Source of the DNA: Bacillus xiapuensis
GTDB lineage: Bacteria; Bacillota; Bacilli; Bacillales; Domibacillaceae
Direction: 5' to 3'
Assembly (NCBI RefSeq): GCF_002797355.1
Contig: NZ_KZ454939.1
Span: 839,828 to 903,827 of the forward strand
Length of the DNA: 64,000 bases
Below are positions 52,213 through 60,938 of this stretch, in pieces; the stretch's first letter is position 1, and each line of letters opens with the position of its first letter. The position numbers and the translations under genes were made by a program. Below the pieces are notes generated by a model that was not told the origin of the DNA, ran no database searches, and saw only the letters and a program-made list of their open reading frames with translations.

Positions 52213-52650
52213 CTAGTCGATAAAAATAGGTTCCTCCCGGGCATATGAACGATAATAACTAAGTATAAGAAGACCGTGGTAAAATTTTGCGGATACATTT
52301 TTGCTTTCAACCGGTTCCGGGAGTTGAATCGTTCGCTTGAATTCACCATAATAGCGCTCATTTAGCAGAAATTCTCCGTTAAGCATTTGTTTCACTTGCC
52401 CTTGAATCGTCAGTGTGTTCCCGGTAACCGATAATTGCACATCTTCTTTTGTCAGGCCAGGGAGCTCAATGATCAGCACAATCTGAGAATTATCTGCGAA
52501 AATGTCAACAGCAGGGACGGATTCCGCTTGCTTTCGGACACTCGGTTTAGGTTGTACCTGCTCAAAGACAGAGTTCCAAAATTCGCCTGAATGATATTGC
52601 TGGGCGACATTCATCCATTGCTTGAACTTTTCTATATCCAAGGGTCGCAC
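52213..52650 (-). CDS. Hsp20/alpha-crystallin family protein (1)
   Basis: A 145-residue protein. The alpha-crystallin domain spans about residues 48-140 (AVDIFADNSQIVLIIELPGL, then TKEDVQLSVTGNTLTIQGQV and the GLLILSYYRS end). The C-terminal I-x-I motif is only weakly present (EEPIFID). The N-terminal 45 residues differ from general small heat-shock proteins. Sporulation-specific Hsp20 relatives in Bacillus include CotM and CotP; the neighbours suggest a similar coat role here. AGGAGGTG precedes the ATG. Confidence 0.8.
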   Translation of the reverse strand: MRPLDIEKFKQWMNVAQQYHSGEFWNSVFEQVQPKPSVRKQAESVPAVDIFADNSQIVLIIELPGLTKEDVQLSVTGNTLTIQGQVKQMLNGEFLLNERYYGEFKRTIQLPEPVESKNVSAKFYHGLLILSYYRSYAREEPIFID

Positions 52651-52686
52651 CTCCTTGCCTAACCTGCTAATGAAGGCTGTTTATGT

Positions 52687-53184
52687 TTATTCTTCTAATT
52701 CGCTTACATCGATTTCAGAGTATTGCAAATCAATTTCTTTCGGTATTTTCAGTTGAAGGATGCCATCTTTAAAATTAGCGGTTGCGCCTTTTTTCTTTAC
52801 AACCGCCGGCAATATGACGATCTTTTTGTCTTCTGTTCCCGGGAGTCCTTCTAAAATCGTTTGATTGGAGGTATGGTATATTTTTAAACTGGATAAGGCT
52901 GCCGGATCTTGTAATGGAATTTTCACATAGACGTCCTCATGGGTTTCAAAGACCGAAATATGAATGGGGGGAGGGCTGTTGTCTGGGATCACTTCTTGAT
53001 CTTGTGCAGGAGAAAACGGAGCGTTCTTTAAAAAGTCGAAATGCTTTTGATGGGCTTGCAGCGAATCGGGCAGAGTTTTGGCCAGCACATCCTGAACATA
53101 CCGTTCAATTTCGCCATCATTGAATTGATTCACCCATTTTTGCCACTCCTTATTTGAGGAGAATGGGGGTTTAAAAGGAAACAT
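52687..53184 (-). CDS. Hsp20-like protein (2), diverged
   Basis: A 165-residue protein with an N-terminal helical region (NKEWQKWVNQFNDGEIERYV) and a diverged alpha-crystallin domain at about 73-160 (HISVFETHEDVYVKIPLQDP, ILPAVVKKKGATANFKDGIL, QLKIPKE). The FKDGILQLKIPK end is a good Hsp20 signature. AAAGGAGGAAC precedes the ATG. It is 18 bp from the upstream GerPA/PF-like gene, so they are probably one operon. Confidence 0.75.
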   Translation of the reverse strand: MFPFKPPFSSNKEWQKWVNQFNDGEIERYVQDVLAKTLPDSLQAHQKHFDFLKNAPFSPAQDQEVIPDNSPPPIHISVFETHEDVYVKIPLQDPAALSSLKIYHTSNQTILEGLPGTEDKKIVILPAVVKKKGATANFKDGILQLKIPKEIDLQYSEIDVSELEE

Positions 53185-53202
53185 GACCGTTCCTCCTTTC
53201 GG

Positions 53203-53445
53203 TTAGATTTGGTAGGTCATTGGCAAGGATGGATTCATAATTTGATCCTGATCACTCACATCCGTATCAAGCATTTGATTGCCCATCAAAGAATTAGAAA
53301 ATGAACAATCTCCTAATGATATATTTCCGCCGACAAATTTTGTATTGGCGGTATGGCTGTTATGAACAGTAGCGCCGATATCAATATTTCCGTTTTGAGT
53401 CACTCCGTTCGTCTTCATGTTCAGTATATTAATCATAAAAGGCAT
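53203..53445 (-). CDS. GerPA/GerPF-like spore protein (1)
   Basis: An 80-residue protein: MINILNMKTNGVTQNGNIDI, GATVHNSHTANTKFVGGNIS, LGDCSFSNSLMGNQMLDTDV. The pattern G-x-I-x-[I/F]-G-[D/A] followed by S-x-x-[T/S]-x-K and a D-P/T-D-V-x-D-x-D end matches GerPA/GerPF proteins, which help germinants pass the spore coat. AAAGGAGGAAATC precedes the ATG. Repeat copy D begins directly upstream of this site. Confidence 0.75.
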   Translation of the reverse strand: MPFMINILNMKTNGVTQNGNIDIGATVHNSHTANTKFVGGNISLGDCSFSNSLMGNQMLDTDVSDQDQIMNPSLPMTYQI

Positions 53446-53457
53446 AGAGATTTCCTC

Positions 53458-53665
53458 CTTTATCCCGCTTGTTTGGTGCCGTCAGATTCCCCTTCAGGAA
53501 TGGAGTGAAAAACCCAAAATCTAAGTGGGGATCATGGTAGAGAAATATTCGATCCGTCCGGGCCTGCCCGATGCAGATGACAAAGGCATGGCAGCCTTTG
53601 TTCTTCTTTTCATCAGCGGGGGATGAAAGAAAAACCCACTGTTTGAAGGTTCACTTTATACGGCT
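53458..53665 (+). repeat. Dispersed intergenic repeat, copy D
   Basis: It starts TTTATCCCGCTTGTTTGGTG, has CCTGCCCGATGCAGATGACA, then GGCAGCCTTTGTTCTTCTTT, ATCAGCGGGGGATGAAAG, CCCACTGTTTGAAGG and TTCACTTTATA. CAGCGGG and CCCACTG can pair as a hairpin at the right end. It separates the two GerPA/PF-like genes. Confidence 0.75.
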
Positions 53666-53708
53666 ACTCATTATTGTATGAAATATAATGAAAAAGGGGC
53701 ATTCAGAA

Positions 53709-53951
53709 CTAAAGCTGGGCCGCATTGACATTTGCCGGGTTGGCGATATCGCCCATATCATTTACGTCTGGATCGATAAAGACGTTTTCCATATTCGATT
53801 CAGTCGGAGAAATGTCACCAAATGATGAATTGGCTCCTTGCGATTTTGTATTGGCGGTATGAGAATTGTGCAAAGCGTCTCCAATATTAATGGAACCATT
53901 GTTGGATATGTTATTAATTTTTAAGCTGTAGATATTAATAATAGACGGCAT
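53709..53951 (-). CDS. GerPA/GerPF-like spore protein (2)
   Basis: An 80-residue paralogue of the gene at 53203: MPSIINIYSLKINNISNNGS, INIGDALHNSHTANTKSQGA, then NSSFGDISPTESNMENVFID. HNSHTANTK is identical in both. The start at 53951 has GGGAGGAGA upstream; the open frame begins five codons earlier. It is probably expressed in the mother cell during coat formation; no sigma-K promoter was securely identified. Confidence 0.78.
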   Translation of the reverse strand: MPSIINIYSLKINNISNNGSINIGDALHNSHTANTKSQGANSSFGDISPTESNMENVFIDPDVNDMGDIANPANVNAAQL

Positions 53952-54121
53952 AATCTCTCCTCCCATAACTCGGCTGACACTAATTTATGCAATAGCTTGT
54001 AGCGGTATGACCTGATACGCAGAAACATCAGTGATCTCGCCCTAAATGATCGGGCATTCAGTGTATGTTCTTCGCTGCTTTGTGGTATGATTAAGTATTC
54101 TTCGAAAAAGGAAGTGTGAAA

Positions 54122-55009
54122 ATGGAAATTCGTCAATTTGTCTACTTTACGGAAGTAGCCAAGCTGCAAAGTTTTACAAAGGCGGCAGAGAGTCTTCATG
54201 TTTCGCAGCCGGCGTTGAGTAAAATGGTCAAGAACTTAGAAGAAGAAATGGGGGTGCAGCTGCTTGATCGCAAAAACCTCAAGCTGACGGACGCGGGAAA
54301 AATTGTTTATGATAAAGCCAGAAACATTTTACAGCAGGTGAATGACTTATCTTCTTCGCTGTCCGATCTGACGAAATTAAAAAAAGGAACTCTTCATATC
54401 GGGATTCCATCGATTATCGGCACGCTGTTCTTTCCGACGATTATCGCGCAATTTCGCCGCCTTTATCCGGGAATCACGATTAAAATGAGCGAGCATGGAG
54501 CGCGAACGGTTGAAAAAAGGCTGGAGGAGGATTTAATCGAGCTGGGCATTGCTGTATTGCCGGTCGATGAGCAATCTTTTGAAACCGTGCCTTTTATTGA
54601 AGAAGATATCATGGTGATTATGCGAAAGAACCATCCGTTGTCCCATCGCCAAAGCTTAACGCTGAAGGATGTCCAAAAGGAGGATTTTGTTTTCTTTCAG
54701 GAGGACTTTACTCTTCATGGCCTGCTGAAGAAAGCTTGCAGGCGGGAAGGATTCGAAGCGTCCATCGTTCTTGAAAGCAATCAGTGGGATTTCGTGGCGG
54801 AAATGGTGGAGGCCGACCTTGGCATCAGCTTCTTTCCTTACTCCTTAAGTAAGCGGCTCGACCCTGAACGCATCAGTCTTGTGCCGCTCGATAACGACTT
54901 GCTGAAGTGGAAGCTTGCTGTGATTTTAAAGAAAAACCGCTACATCTCCTTTGCCGCCCGGGAGTTTTTGAAGCTGATCATCCGGGAATCCCCTCACTAT
55001 AACAAATAG
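54122..55009 (+). CDS. LysR-family regulator of cidAB
   Basis: A 295-residue LysR-type regulator. The N-terminal winged helix is FVYFTEVAKLQSFTKAAESL, HVSQPALSKMVKNLEEEMGV (residues about 6-45), and the periplasmic-binding-like effector domain follows (HIGIPSIIGTLFFPTIIAQF...). It is upstream of and codirectional with cidA and cidB, 93 bp away, the same order as ywbI-ywbH-ywbG in B. subtilis and cidR-cidABC in staphylococci, where CidR responds to acetate. GGAAGTGTGAAA precedes ATG 54122. Confidence 0.88.
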   Translation: MEIRQFVYFTEVAKLQSFTKAAESLHVSQPALSKMVKNLEEEMGVQLLDRKNLKLTDAGKIVYDKARNILQQVNDLSSSLSDLTKLKKGTLHIGIPSIIGTLFFPTIIAQFRRLYPGITIKMSEHGARTVEKRLEEDLIELGIAVLPVDEQSFETVPFIEEDIMVIMRKNHPLSHRQSLTLKDVQKEDFVFFQEDFTLHGLLKKACRREGFEASIVLESNQWDFVAEMVEADLGISFFPYSLSKRLDPERISLVPLDNDLLKWKLAVILKKNRYISFAAREFLKLIIRESPHYNK

Positions 55010-55102
55010 TTATAAAGTGAATAAAAACTATGTATTTTACGAATAAGGGCAACAGAGGTATGATAACCATACAAATGAATAAAAGATAGAGGTGAACATG
55101 GT

Positions 55103-55471
55103 TTGAAAAAGCTGTCCAAGTTAGTTGTGCAAATCAGTATCATTACCGTGTTTTTTTTGATCGGCCAGCTTATTTCCGACCAATTCCATCTTAAGATTCC
55201 AGGAAGCATCATTGGGATGGGGATCCTGTTTTTGATGCTTCGTTTTCATCTTATTCCATTGGAGTGGGTGGACGTAGGCGCCACTTTTTTAAGCGCGGAA
55301 CTATTATTGTTTTTCATTCCGTCAGCTGTGGGCATAGTGAATTATCCTGAATTATTCGGTCTCTCAGGAGTGGAAGTAATTCTTGTGATTATAGCCAGCA
55401 CAGTAGTCGTTCTGGGAGTGACCGGGTGGACGGCGGAATATCTTTATAAAAGAAGGGAGGAGCGCGCATGA
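55103..55471 (+). CDS. cidA: CidA/LrgA-family holin-like protein
   Basis: A 122-residue membrane protein with four helices (LVVQISIITVFFLIGQLISD, LKIPGSIIGMGILFLMLRFH, FLSAELLLFFIPSAVGIVNY, VILVIIASTVVVLGVTGWTA). The motif KIPGSIIGM and FIPSAVGI are family signatures. The start is TTG at 55103, with GAGGTG 8 nt upstream; an ATG at 55098 is followed at once by a stop. The gene overlaps cidB by 4 bp. CidA proteins influence murein hydrolase activity, cell lysis and small-metabolite export. Confidence 0.9.
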   Translation: MKKLSKLVVQISIITVFFLIGQLISDQFHLKIPGSIIGMGILFLMLRFHLIPLEWVDVGATFLSAELLLFFIPSAVGIVNYPELFGLSGVEVILVIIASTVVVLGVTGWTAEYLYKRREERA

Positions 55472-56154
55472 TGACCATTGTTTGGTGTTTGACCACTATT
55501 CTTGTGTATGTGCTGAGCAAGCGGGTTAATCAACGGTATAATCATGTACTGCTTCACCCGCTGTTAATCAGTCCTTTGTTTTTGATCGTTCTGATAACAG
55601 CCGCACAGATTTCACCGGAGCAATACGCAGAAGGAACTAAGTTGCTTACATATGGCCTTGGTCCGGCAACGGTAGCATTCGCCGTACCTATTTATAAACA
55701 TTTGCCGCTTATTAAGAAGCATTTATCGGAAGTGTTTTTCAGCATTATGGTTGGGACTGTTTTTTCCATCGTATCCTCCGCGGTTTTCTCTCATTTCATT
55801 CATCTGAGTCAATCATTTATTAACAGCCTAATGCCCCGATCCATTACGACTCCTATCGCGATCGAAATATCGGAAGAAATTGGCGGTCTTCCCGCTTTGA
55901 CTGCGGTGTTTGTTATTTGTACAGGAATTACCGGAGCAGTCGTGGGACCGTCCTTAATTAAACTATTTGCTTTTCGTTCTTCCGTTGCTAAGGGAATGAT
56001 GATGGGAGTGGCGGCTCACGGAACGGGCACAGCTAAAGCGTTTGAATACGGGAATCAAGAAGGAACCTTCTCAAGCATCGCCATGGTTTTATGTGCGGTT
56101 ATCACGATGATATGGGCGAATTCTTGGATTCCATATTTCCAGCATTTCTTTTAA
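55468..56154 (+). CDS. cidB: CidB/LrgB-family membrane protein
   Basis: A 228-residue LrgB-type protein with about six to seven helices. LGPATVAFAVPIYKHLPLIK near 65, MPRSITTPIAIEISEEIGGL near 130 and AAHGTGTAKAFEYGNQEGTF near 185 are strongly conserved in the family. It starts in an ATGA overlap with cidA, so the two are made together. The pair is linked to pyruvate, acetate or nucleoside transport and programmed lysis in other Firmicutes. Confidence 0.92.
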   Translation: MMTIVWCLTTILVYVLSKRVNQRYNHVLLHPLLISPLFLIVLITAAQISPEQYAEGTKLLTYGLGPATVAFAVPIYKHLPLIKKHLSEVFFSIMVGTVFSIVSSAVFSHFIHLSQSFINSLMPRSITTPIAIEISEEIGGLPALTAVFVICTGITGAVVGPSLIKLFAFRSSVAKGMMMGVAAHGTGTAKAFEYGNQEGTFSSIAMVLCAVITMIWANSWIPYFQHFF

Positions 56155-56177
56155 AACGAGTTTGTTCATAAGAAGAG

Positions 56178-56211
56178 CAAAAAGGGCCATTTCCTGGAAA
56201 TGGCCTTTTTT
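56178..56211 (+). terminator. Terminator after cidB
   Basis: AAAAAGGGCCATTTCC pairs with GGAAATGGCCTTTTTT, a strong stem with T-run. Confidence 0.92.
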
Positions 56212-56554
56212 GTGTGCTTTTTTACTTGCGCATTGCCGGCTTTTTGCAAGCGCTCAGATCCTATCTTTCTACTGAAGGCAGCACATCGCCAAGCGAAGAC
56301 ACGCTGCAGGCTATTGAAAGAAAATTAGAACAATGGTCGATCAGGTTAAAAAGCGTCCTTTTTCTGTTATACTATGTCGAGAGGAAGAAATATATAATTG
56401 AAAGCGGTTGCAAATATAAAAGAAAAGGAGCTGCTTGCACCGGCTGATAAGAAGAAATGAATCGAAAGTATATAGGTAATGTCAAGCACAGTTTGGGAGA
56501 AAAATAGAGATTGCCCAGTTCTGCTATCTGAAGCAATCTCATGAGGGGGTATAA
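56212..56554. other. Gene-free stretch before the YerD-like gene
   Basis: An open frame of 77 codons at 56214-56447 begins directly on the cidB terminator without a ribosome binding site. Its middle (RSYLSTEGSTSPSEDTLQAI) looks faintly coding and may be a remnant. Otherwise I see only AT-rich sequence with likely promoter elements for the next gene. Confidence 0.35.
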
Positions 56555-58174
56555 GTGATGATGTCATTAGAAGCTATAATATTCGTCATTCTGTCCGTTA
56601 TTTTATTAGCCATTGCCGCATTAGCTGTTCTATTCGTTTATCTATGGATTACAGATCATAAACAAAATCAGCATGCCATCTTGCGCAACTTCCCTGTGCT
56701 TGGGAAAGTCCGCTACTTGTTTGAAATGATCGGACCGGAATTTCGGCAGTATTTTTTTGATGCAGACAATGAAAGCAAACCGTATTCACGCGTGGACTTC
56801 CTGAATGTAGTGCTGCCTTCCAAATATTTAAATCACGTCATTCCATTTGGATCCAAGCGGGATTTTGACAAAGAAGGCTATTATATTCGCAATGCGATGT
56901 TTCCAAAGCAAAAAACAGAGCTGGCAGTGGATAACAGCAAGCTGGTACCTACGAAAAAATATGTCATTGATAAAGAAACGATTACAAACCGCAAAGAGCA
57001 TGTCGAGGCGGCAGCGGCTCAGCCCTGGCTTTTGAAAGAGGAGGATTCCATAATCATTGGGCCGCAGAGAAGACATCCGTTCTTTGTGCGGGGGCAAATC
57101 GGCATGAGCGGCATGAGCTATGGTGCGCTGGGGGAGAACGCCATCTCAGCTCTTTCAGAAGGAATAGGCATTGCCGGAGGATCGTGGATGAATACGGGTG
57201 AGGGGGGCGTATCTCCTTATCATTTGCGGGGCGATACAGATATTATTATGCAAATTGGCCCGGGTCTGTTTGGGGTGCGCGACACAGCCGGGAACTTTTC
57301 CTGGGAAAAGTTCAAGGAAAAAAGTGAAAACGATCAGATTAAAGCATTTGAAATAAAATTAGGGCAAGGAGCCAAAATTCGCGGCGGTCACATTGAGGGC
57401 ATTAAGGTTACGCCCAAAATAGCGGAAATACGCGGGGTCGAACCCTATAAAACAGTTGATAGCCCTAACCGTTTTAATGAGTTCCATGATTTGCCATCGT
57501 TATTTTCTTTCATTGAAGAAATGCAGCAAGTCGGCGGAAAGCCGGTCGGCATTAAAATTGTAGTTGGCAGCCATGACACAGTCGATGAGCTGGCTCAATA
57601 CATGAAAAACAGCAGAAAGGGCCCTGACTTTATTACGGTTGATGGCGGAGAAGGCGGAACAGGCGCCACCTATCAGGAGCTGGCGGATAGCGTCGGCTTG
57701 CCGATCAAAAGTGCGCTGCTCTTGCTCGATAAAGCTTTGCGCAAGCATGGGGTGCGCAATCAAGTGAAAATCTTCGCCTCCGGAAAGCTGTTCACCCCAG
57801 ACCGTGTAGCGGTTGCTCTCGGGATGGGCGCTGATTTAGTGAATATTGCCCGCGGATTTATGTTTTCAGTCGGCTGTATTAATGCTCAGCATTGCCATAC
57901 AAACAAATGCCCGGTCGGGGTCGCCACAACCGATCCGGAGCTGCAGCGCGCACTCGTTGTGGATGAGAAGAAATATCGTGTCGCCAATTATGTAATCGCT
58001 ATGAGAAAAGGACTGTATAATATCGCGGCGGCAGCCGGTCTTGACAATCCGACTCAGTTTGCTCCGCAGCATATTATTTTTAAAGATTCGTATGGCCGAA
58101 CCTTATCTGTTCAAGAGCTTCTTGATAAAGAACAAGCAGAAAGAGAAGAGAAGAATCATTTGGTTGTTATGTAA
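56555..58174 (+). CDS. GltS-domain FMN oxidoreductase, YerD-like
   Basis: A 539-residue protein with one N-terminal membrane helix (IFVILSVILLAIAALAVLFV) and a glutamate-synthase central domain. The conserved GMSYGALGENAISALSEG, NTGEGGVSPYH, KLGQGAKIRGGHIEG, TVDGGEGGTGATY and the iron-sulfur signature CHTNKCPVGVATTDPELQ are present. It lacks the amidotransferase and beta-helix domains of GltA, so it is not a full GOGAT. The homologue YerD of B. subtilis has no firmly known role. GAGGGGG precedes the ATG. It stands alone with its own terminator. Confidence 0.88.
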   Translation: MMMSLEAIIFVILSVILLAIAALAVLFVYLWITDHKQNQHAILRNFPVLGKVRYLFEMIGPEFRQYFFDADNESKPYSRVDFLNVVLPSKYLNHVIPFGSKRDFDKEGYYIRNAMFPKQKTELAVDNSKLVPTKKYVIDKETITNRKEHVEAAAAQPWLLKEEDSIIIGPQRRHPFFVRGQIGMSGMSYGALGENAISALSEGIGIAGGSWMNTGEGGVSPYHLRGDTDIIMQIGPGLFGVRDTAGNFSWEKFKEKSENDQIKAFEIKLGQGAKIRGGHIEGIKVTPKIAEIRGVEPYKTVDSPNRFNEFHDLPSLFSFIEEMQQVGGKPVGIKIVVGSHDTVDELAQYMKNSRKGPDFITVDGGEGGTGATYQELADSVGLPIKSALLLLDKALRKHGVRNQVKIFASGKLFTPDRVAVALGMGADLVNIARGFMFSVGCINAQHCHTNKCPVGVATTDPELQRALVVDEKKYRVANYVIAMRKGLYNIAAAAGLDNPTQFAPQHIIFKDSYGRTLSVQELLDKEQAEREEKNHLVVM

Positions 58175-58189
58175 GAGCCATCCTCTTTT

Positions 58190-58221
58190 TAACCGCAGGC
58201 ACGCATGGGATGCCTGCGGCT
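58190..58221 (+). terminator. Terminator after the YerD-like gene
   Basis: CCGCAGGCA pairs with TGCCTGCGG around CGCATGGGA, followed by CTTTTTC. Confidence 0.85.
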
Positions 58222-58375
58222 TTTTCTGCATAGTTGTGCCTTTTGCAAGGAAAGTCGCAATTTGCAGAAAGTTTTCTTGTTTCAATGAAGAGAAAAGACG
58301 GTATAAGTAGAATATCGACAACACTAAGCTCGCACTTCAACGAACCTATCCATTTCCGTAAAGGTGGGATGCTGC

Positions 58376-58477
58376 ATGAATATTAAAGTGAGAAGCTGGA
58401 GGATGTTAACTGTGCAAGATAAGCTTTGGATTTTAAAAAAAGTCAGCCGCCGCACTCGATTGCAACAAGGCGCATAG
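58376..58477 (+). CDS. Possible 33-residue basic peptide
   Basis: It reads MNIKVRSWRMLTVQDKLWIL followed by KKVSRRTRLQQGA, with AAAGGTGG upstream at usable distance. It is basic and short, with no family I recognise. It could be a real small protein or chance. Confidence 0.25.
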   Translation: MNIKVRSWRMLTVQDKLWILKKVSRRTRLQQGA

Positions 58478-58540
58478 GTTTGTGTAATTTTTGAAAAGAG
58501 CGAGTATTCAGCAGAGAAGGTTGATTATTTAGGGGCTTAA

Positions 58541-58744
58541 ATGTATATTTTGATTAATGATTTATTCATAGAGATTGGAGGAGAAGCGGGCTGGCAGTTT
58601 GTTCAGCAGCTGATCATCCGCGTTGCTGAAATCGAAGGTCTGATCCTGCTTAGAGCCGGAACTTATAGAATGCTTTTCACTTCCGAGTTTTTAATGGAGC
58701 TTCAAGAAAGGCAAAACGGCGCTCTTCCCTTGGCCTCTGGCTAG
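58541..58744 (+). CDS. Possible 67-residue protein
   Basis: It reads MYILINDLFIEIGGEAGWQF, VQQLIIRVAEIEGLILLRAG, then a polar end. The alternation looks like a small alpha/beta protein, but the ribosome binding site (TAGGGGC) is poor. I do not recognise it. Confidence 0.3.
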   Translation: MYILINDLFIEIGGEAGWQFVQQLIIRVAEIEGLILLRAGTYRMLFTSEFLMELQERQNGALPLASG

Positions 58745-59222
58745 GAAGAGAACAGGGGATGCTAGCTGCTGAGCTGTGGACACTTTCATTCACGGGCTAA
58801 CTAGCACCAGCGGGATTCTCACTCTAAAGATCAGGTGCATTTCTGCTGCGGTTGACGTGCAAGATGGCGGTATGCCATTACGGCTTCCGCGGCAGGCCCT
58901 ATAGGTTTGCGGGTTGCGCGCGGTTGCCATACCGTACAGATTGGCTGCTTGAAAATATTTTAGCGTCTTGTGCCGGAGGGATGCTTGTCTGCGCTAAGGA
59001 TAGCCTGTTTGATGCCTCAGCGTTTCCGATCTTGCTGTCATCGGTGCCTAAAGGCGGTCTAAAGGTCTTTATGGGCTTTCTCACTCGGACAATTTGTAAA
59101 CGATTCCCCTCTATGTTGAGAAACTGGTATAAACGGGAGCAGAGATCGGACGTGAATAAGGGGCCTGACATGTTTGCGGAATTATTCAGCATCCGAAGTG
59201 ATCTAATTTGGAGGGATTGATG

Positions 59223-60704
59223 ATGGAGAGAAGATATAACGACGACGGGCTGGCATTGCACACAGATTTGTATCAAATCAATATGGCTGAAACATATTGG
59301 AATGATGGAGTGCATAATAAAAAAGCTGTTTTTGAGCTGTACTTCAGAAAGCTCCCTTTTGGGAATGGATACGCCATTTTTGCCGGTCTTGAACGAATCG
59401 CAGACTACATACGCCATTTTAAATTCACTGCAAGTGATATCCAATATTTGCGGGATGAACTCGGTTACAAGGACGACTTCTTGGATTATTTAGCGAATAT
59501 GTCTTTCACGGGAACGATCCGTTCCATGAAAGAAGGAGAACTTGTTTTCGGCAATGAGCCGATCCTTCGGGTGGAAGCTCCTTTAGCAGAAGCGCAAATT
59601 ATTGAAACGGCGCTGTTGAATATTGTCAACTATCAAACACTAATTGCAACGAAGGCGTCCCGGATTAAACAAGTGATTAATGATGAGCCAGCGATGGAAT
59701 TCGGCAGCCGCCGTGCGCATGAAATGGACGCTGCGGTTTGGGGAACGAGAGCAGCCTTCATCGGAGGATTTGATGGCACAAGCAATGTCAGAGCGGGGAA
59801 GATGTTTAACATTCCTGTCACCGGCACTCATGCACATGCTTTAGTGCAAACCTATAAAGATGAGTATACCGCTTTCCACAAATACGCAGAACGGCATAAA
59901 AACTGTGTCTTTTTAGTCGATACATATGATACGTTAAAATCGGGTGTTCCCACAGCTATTAAAGTAGCGAAGGAGCTTGGCGACCGCATTCACTTCATTG
60001 GCATCCGGCTGGACAGCGGCGATCTTGCTTACTTATCCAAAGAGGCCAGAAAGATGCTGGATGAAGCGGGATTTCCAGATGCAAAGATCATTGCCTCAAA
60101 CGATCTGGATGAGTACACGATTATGAATTTGAAAGCGGAAGGCGCTAAAATAGACAGCTGGGGAATTGGGACGAAGCTGATTACCGCTTATGATCAAGCT
60201 GCTCTCGGTGCTGTGTACAAGCTTGTTGCCATTGAAAATGATAGAGGGGAAATGGAAGATACTATCAAAATTTCCGGAAACCCGGAAAAGGTAACCACCC
60301 CAGGGCTAAAGAAAGTTTACCGAATCATTAATAAGAAGAATAACAAAGCGGAAGGCGATTACATCGCCATGGAAGAGGAGAAGCCTCAGGAAGAGGAAAA
60401 GCTGAAGATGTTTCATCCGGTGCATACGTTCATTAGTAAATTTGTCACTGATTTTGAAGCAAAGGATCTCCATGAAACCATCTTTGTCGATGGCCGCCAA
60501 GTCTATTCATTGCCAAGCCTGCAAGAGATTCAATTATATGCGAAAGAAAATTTGCAGCTTTTATGGAATGAATATAAACGTCCGTTGAACCCTGAGGAAT
60601 ATCCGGTAGACTTAAGCCAAGCCTGCTGGGACAATAAAATGAAAAATATAGAAGAAGTGCGGGAGAAAGTGAACCAATTGAAAGCGGGCGGGAAAGCAGA
60701 ATAG
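59223..60704 (+). CDS. pncB: Nicotinate phosphoribosyltransferase
   Basis: A 493-residue enzyme of NAD salvage, making nicotinate mononucleotide from nicotinate and PRPP. Motifs: DGLALHTDLYQINMAETYW near 8-26, ELYFRKLPFGNGYAIFAGLE, the active-site segment EFGSRRAHEMDAA, GGFDGTSNVRAG, GTHAHALVQTY (catalytic His), FIGIRLDSGDLAYLSK and DSWGIGTKLITAYDQ. The C-terminal part is complete. ATG 59223 has GGAGGG 7 nt upstream; ATG 59220 is equally in frame. Confidence 0.95.
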   Translation: MERRYNDDGLALHTDLYQINMAETYWNDGVHNKKAVFELYFRKLPFGNGYAIFAGLERIADYIRHFKFTASDIQYLRDELGYKDDFLDYLANMSFTGTIRSMKEGELVFGNEPILRVEAPLAEAQIIETALLNIVNYQTLIATKASRIKQVINDEPAMEFGSRRAHEMDAAVWGTRAAFIGGFDGTSNVRAGKMFNIPVTGTHAHALVQTYKDEYTAFHKYAERHKNCVFLVDTYDTLKSGVPTAIKVAKELGDRIHFIGIRLDSGDLAYLSKEARKMLDEAGFPDAKIIASNDLDEYTIMNLKAEGAKIDSWGIGTKLITAYDQAALGAVYKLVAIENDRGEMEDTIKISGNPEKVTTPGLKKVYRIINKKNNKAEGDYIAMEEEKPQEEEKLKMFHPVHTFISKFVTDFEAKDLHETIFVDGRQVYSLPSLQEIQLYAKENLQLLWNEYKRPLNPEEYPVDLSQACWDNKMKNIEEVREKVNQLKAGGKAE

Positions 60705-60716
60705 CCTTCCTGCATC

Positions 60717-60751
60717 AGAGTGCAGACGAACCTTGTCCGCACTCTTTTTTT
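60717..60751 (+). terminator. Terminator after pncB
   Basis: AGAGTGC (60717-60723) pairs with GCACTCT (60739-60745), followed by TTTTTT. Confidence 0.85.
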
Positions 60752-60938
60752 ATAGGGAAACGGAAGAGGACGAGCGAGGCAGGGCATATGCGAGTGTTTG
60801 CCGGTGAACTGCTCTTCCTTCCTGTGTTGTGTACTTTTACTTTGGTTAGAAGGTGAACCCTTTCCAAAAAAGAAAAATACATATATTATTAGATGAAATA
60901 TAATTCAGAAAATTTAAATAAGTAAAAGGAGAGAGGAA

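Larger units (their letters stand above)
58222..59222. other. Gene-poor kilobase before pncB
   Basis: No confident gene. Two short frames, at 58376 and 58541, are listed separately. A 122-codon frame at 58852-59220 has no ribosome binding site and an unlikely composition. Around 58803-58870 the order CCAGCGGGATTC...CAGGTGCATTT...GCAAGATGGCGG faintly recalls the dispersed repeat. Confidence 0.4.

Noticed and set aside
58852-59220. 122-codon frame before pncB
   Set aside because: No ribosome binding site, unlikely composition, and it ends inside the pncB start region.
60752-60938. SAM riboswitch or T-box upstream of the methionine gamma-lyase gene
   Set aside because: The gap is about 190 bp and I find neither the SAM-I core nor a T-box sequence with a terminator.
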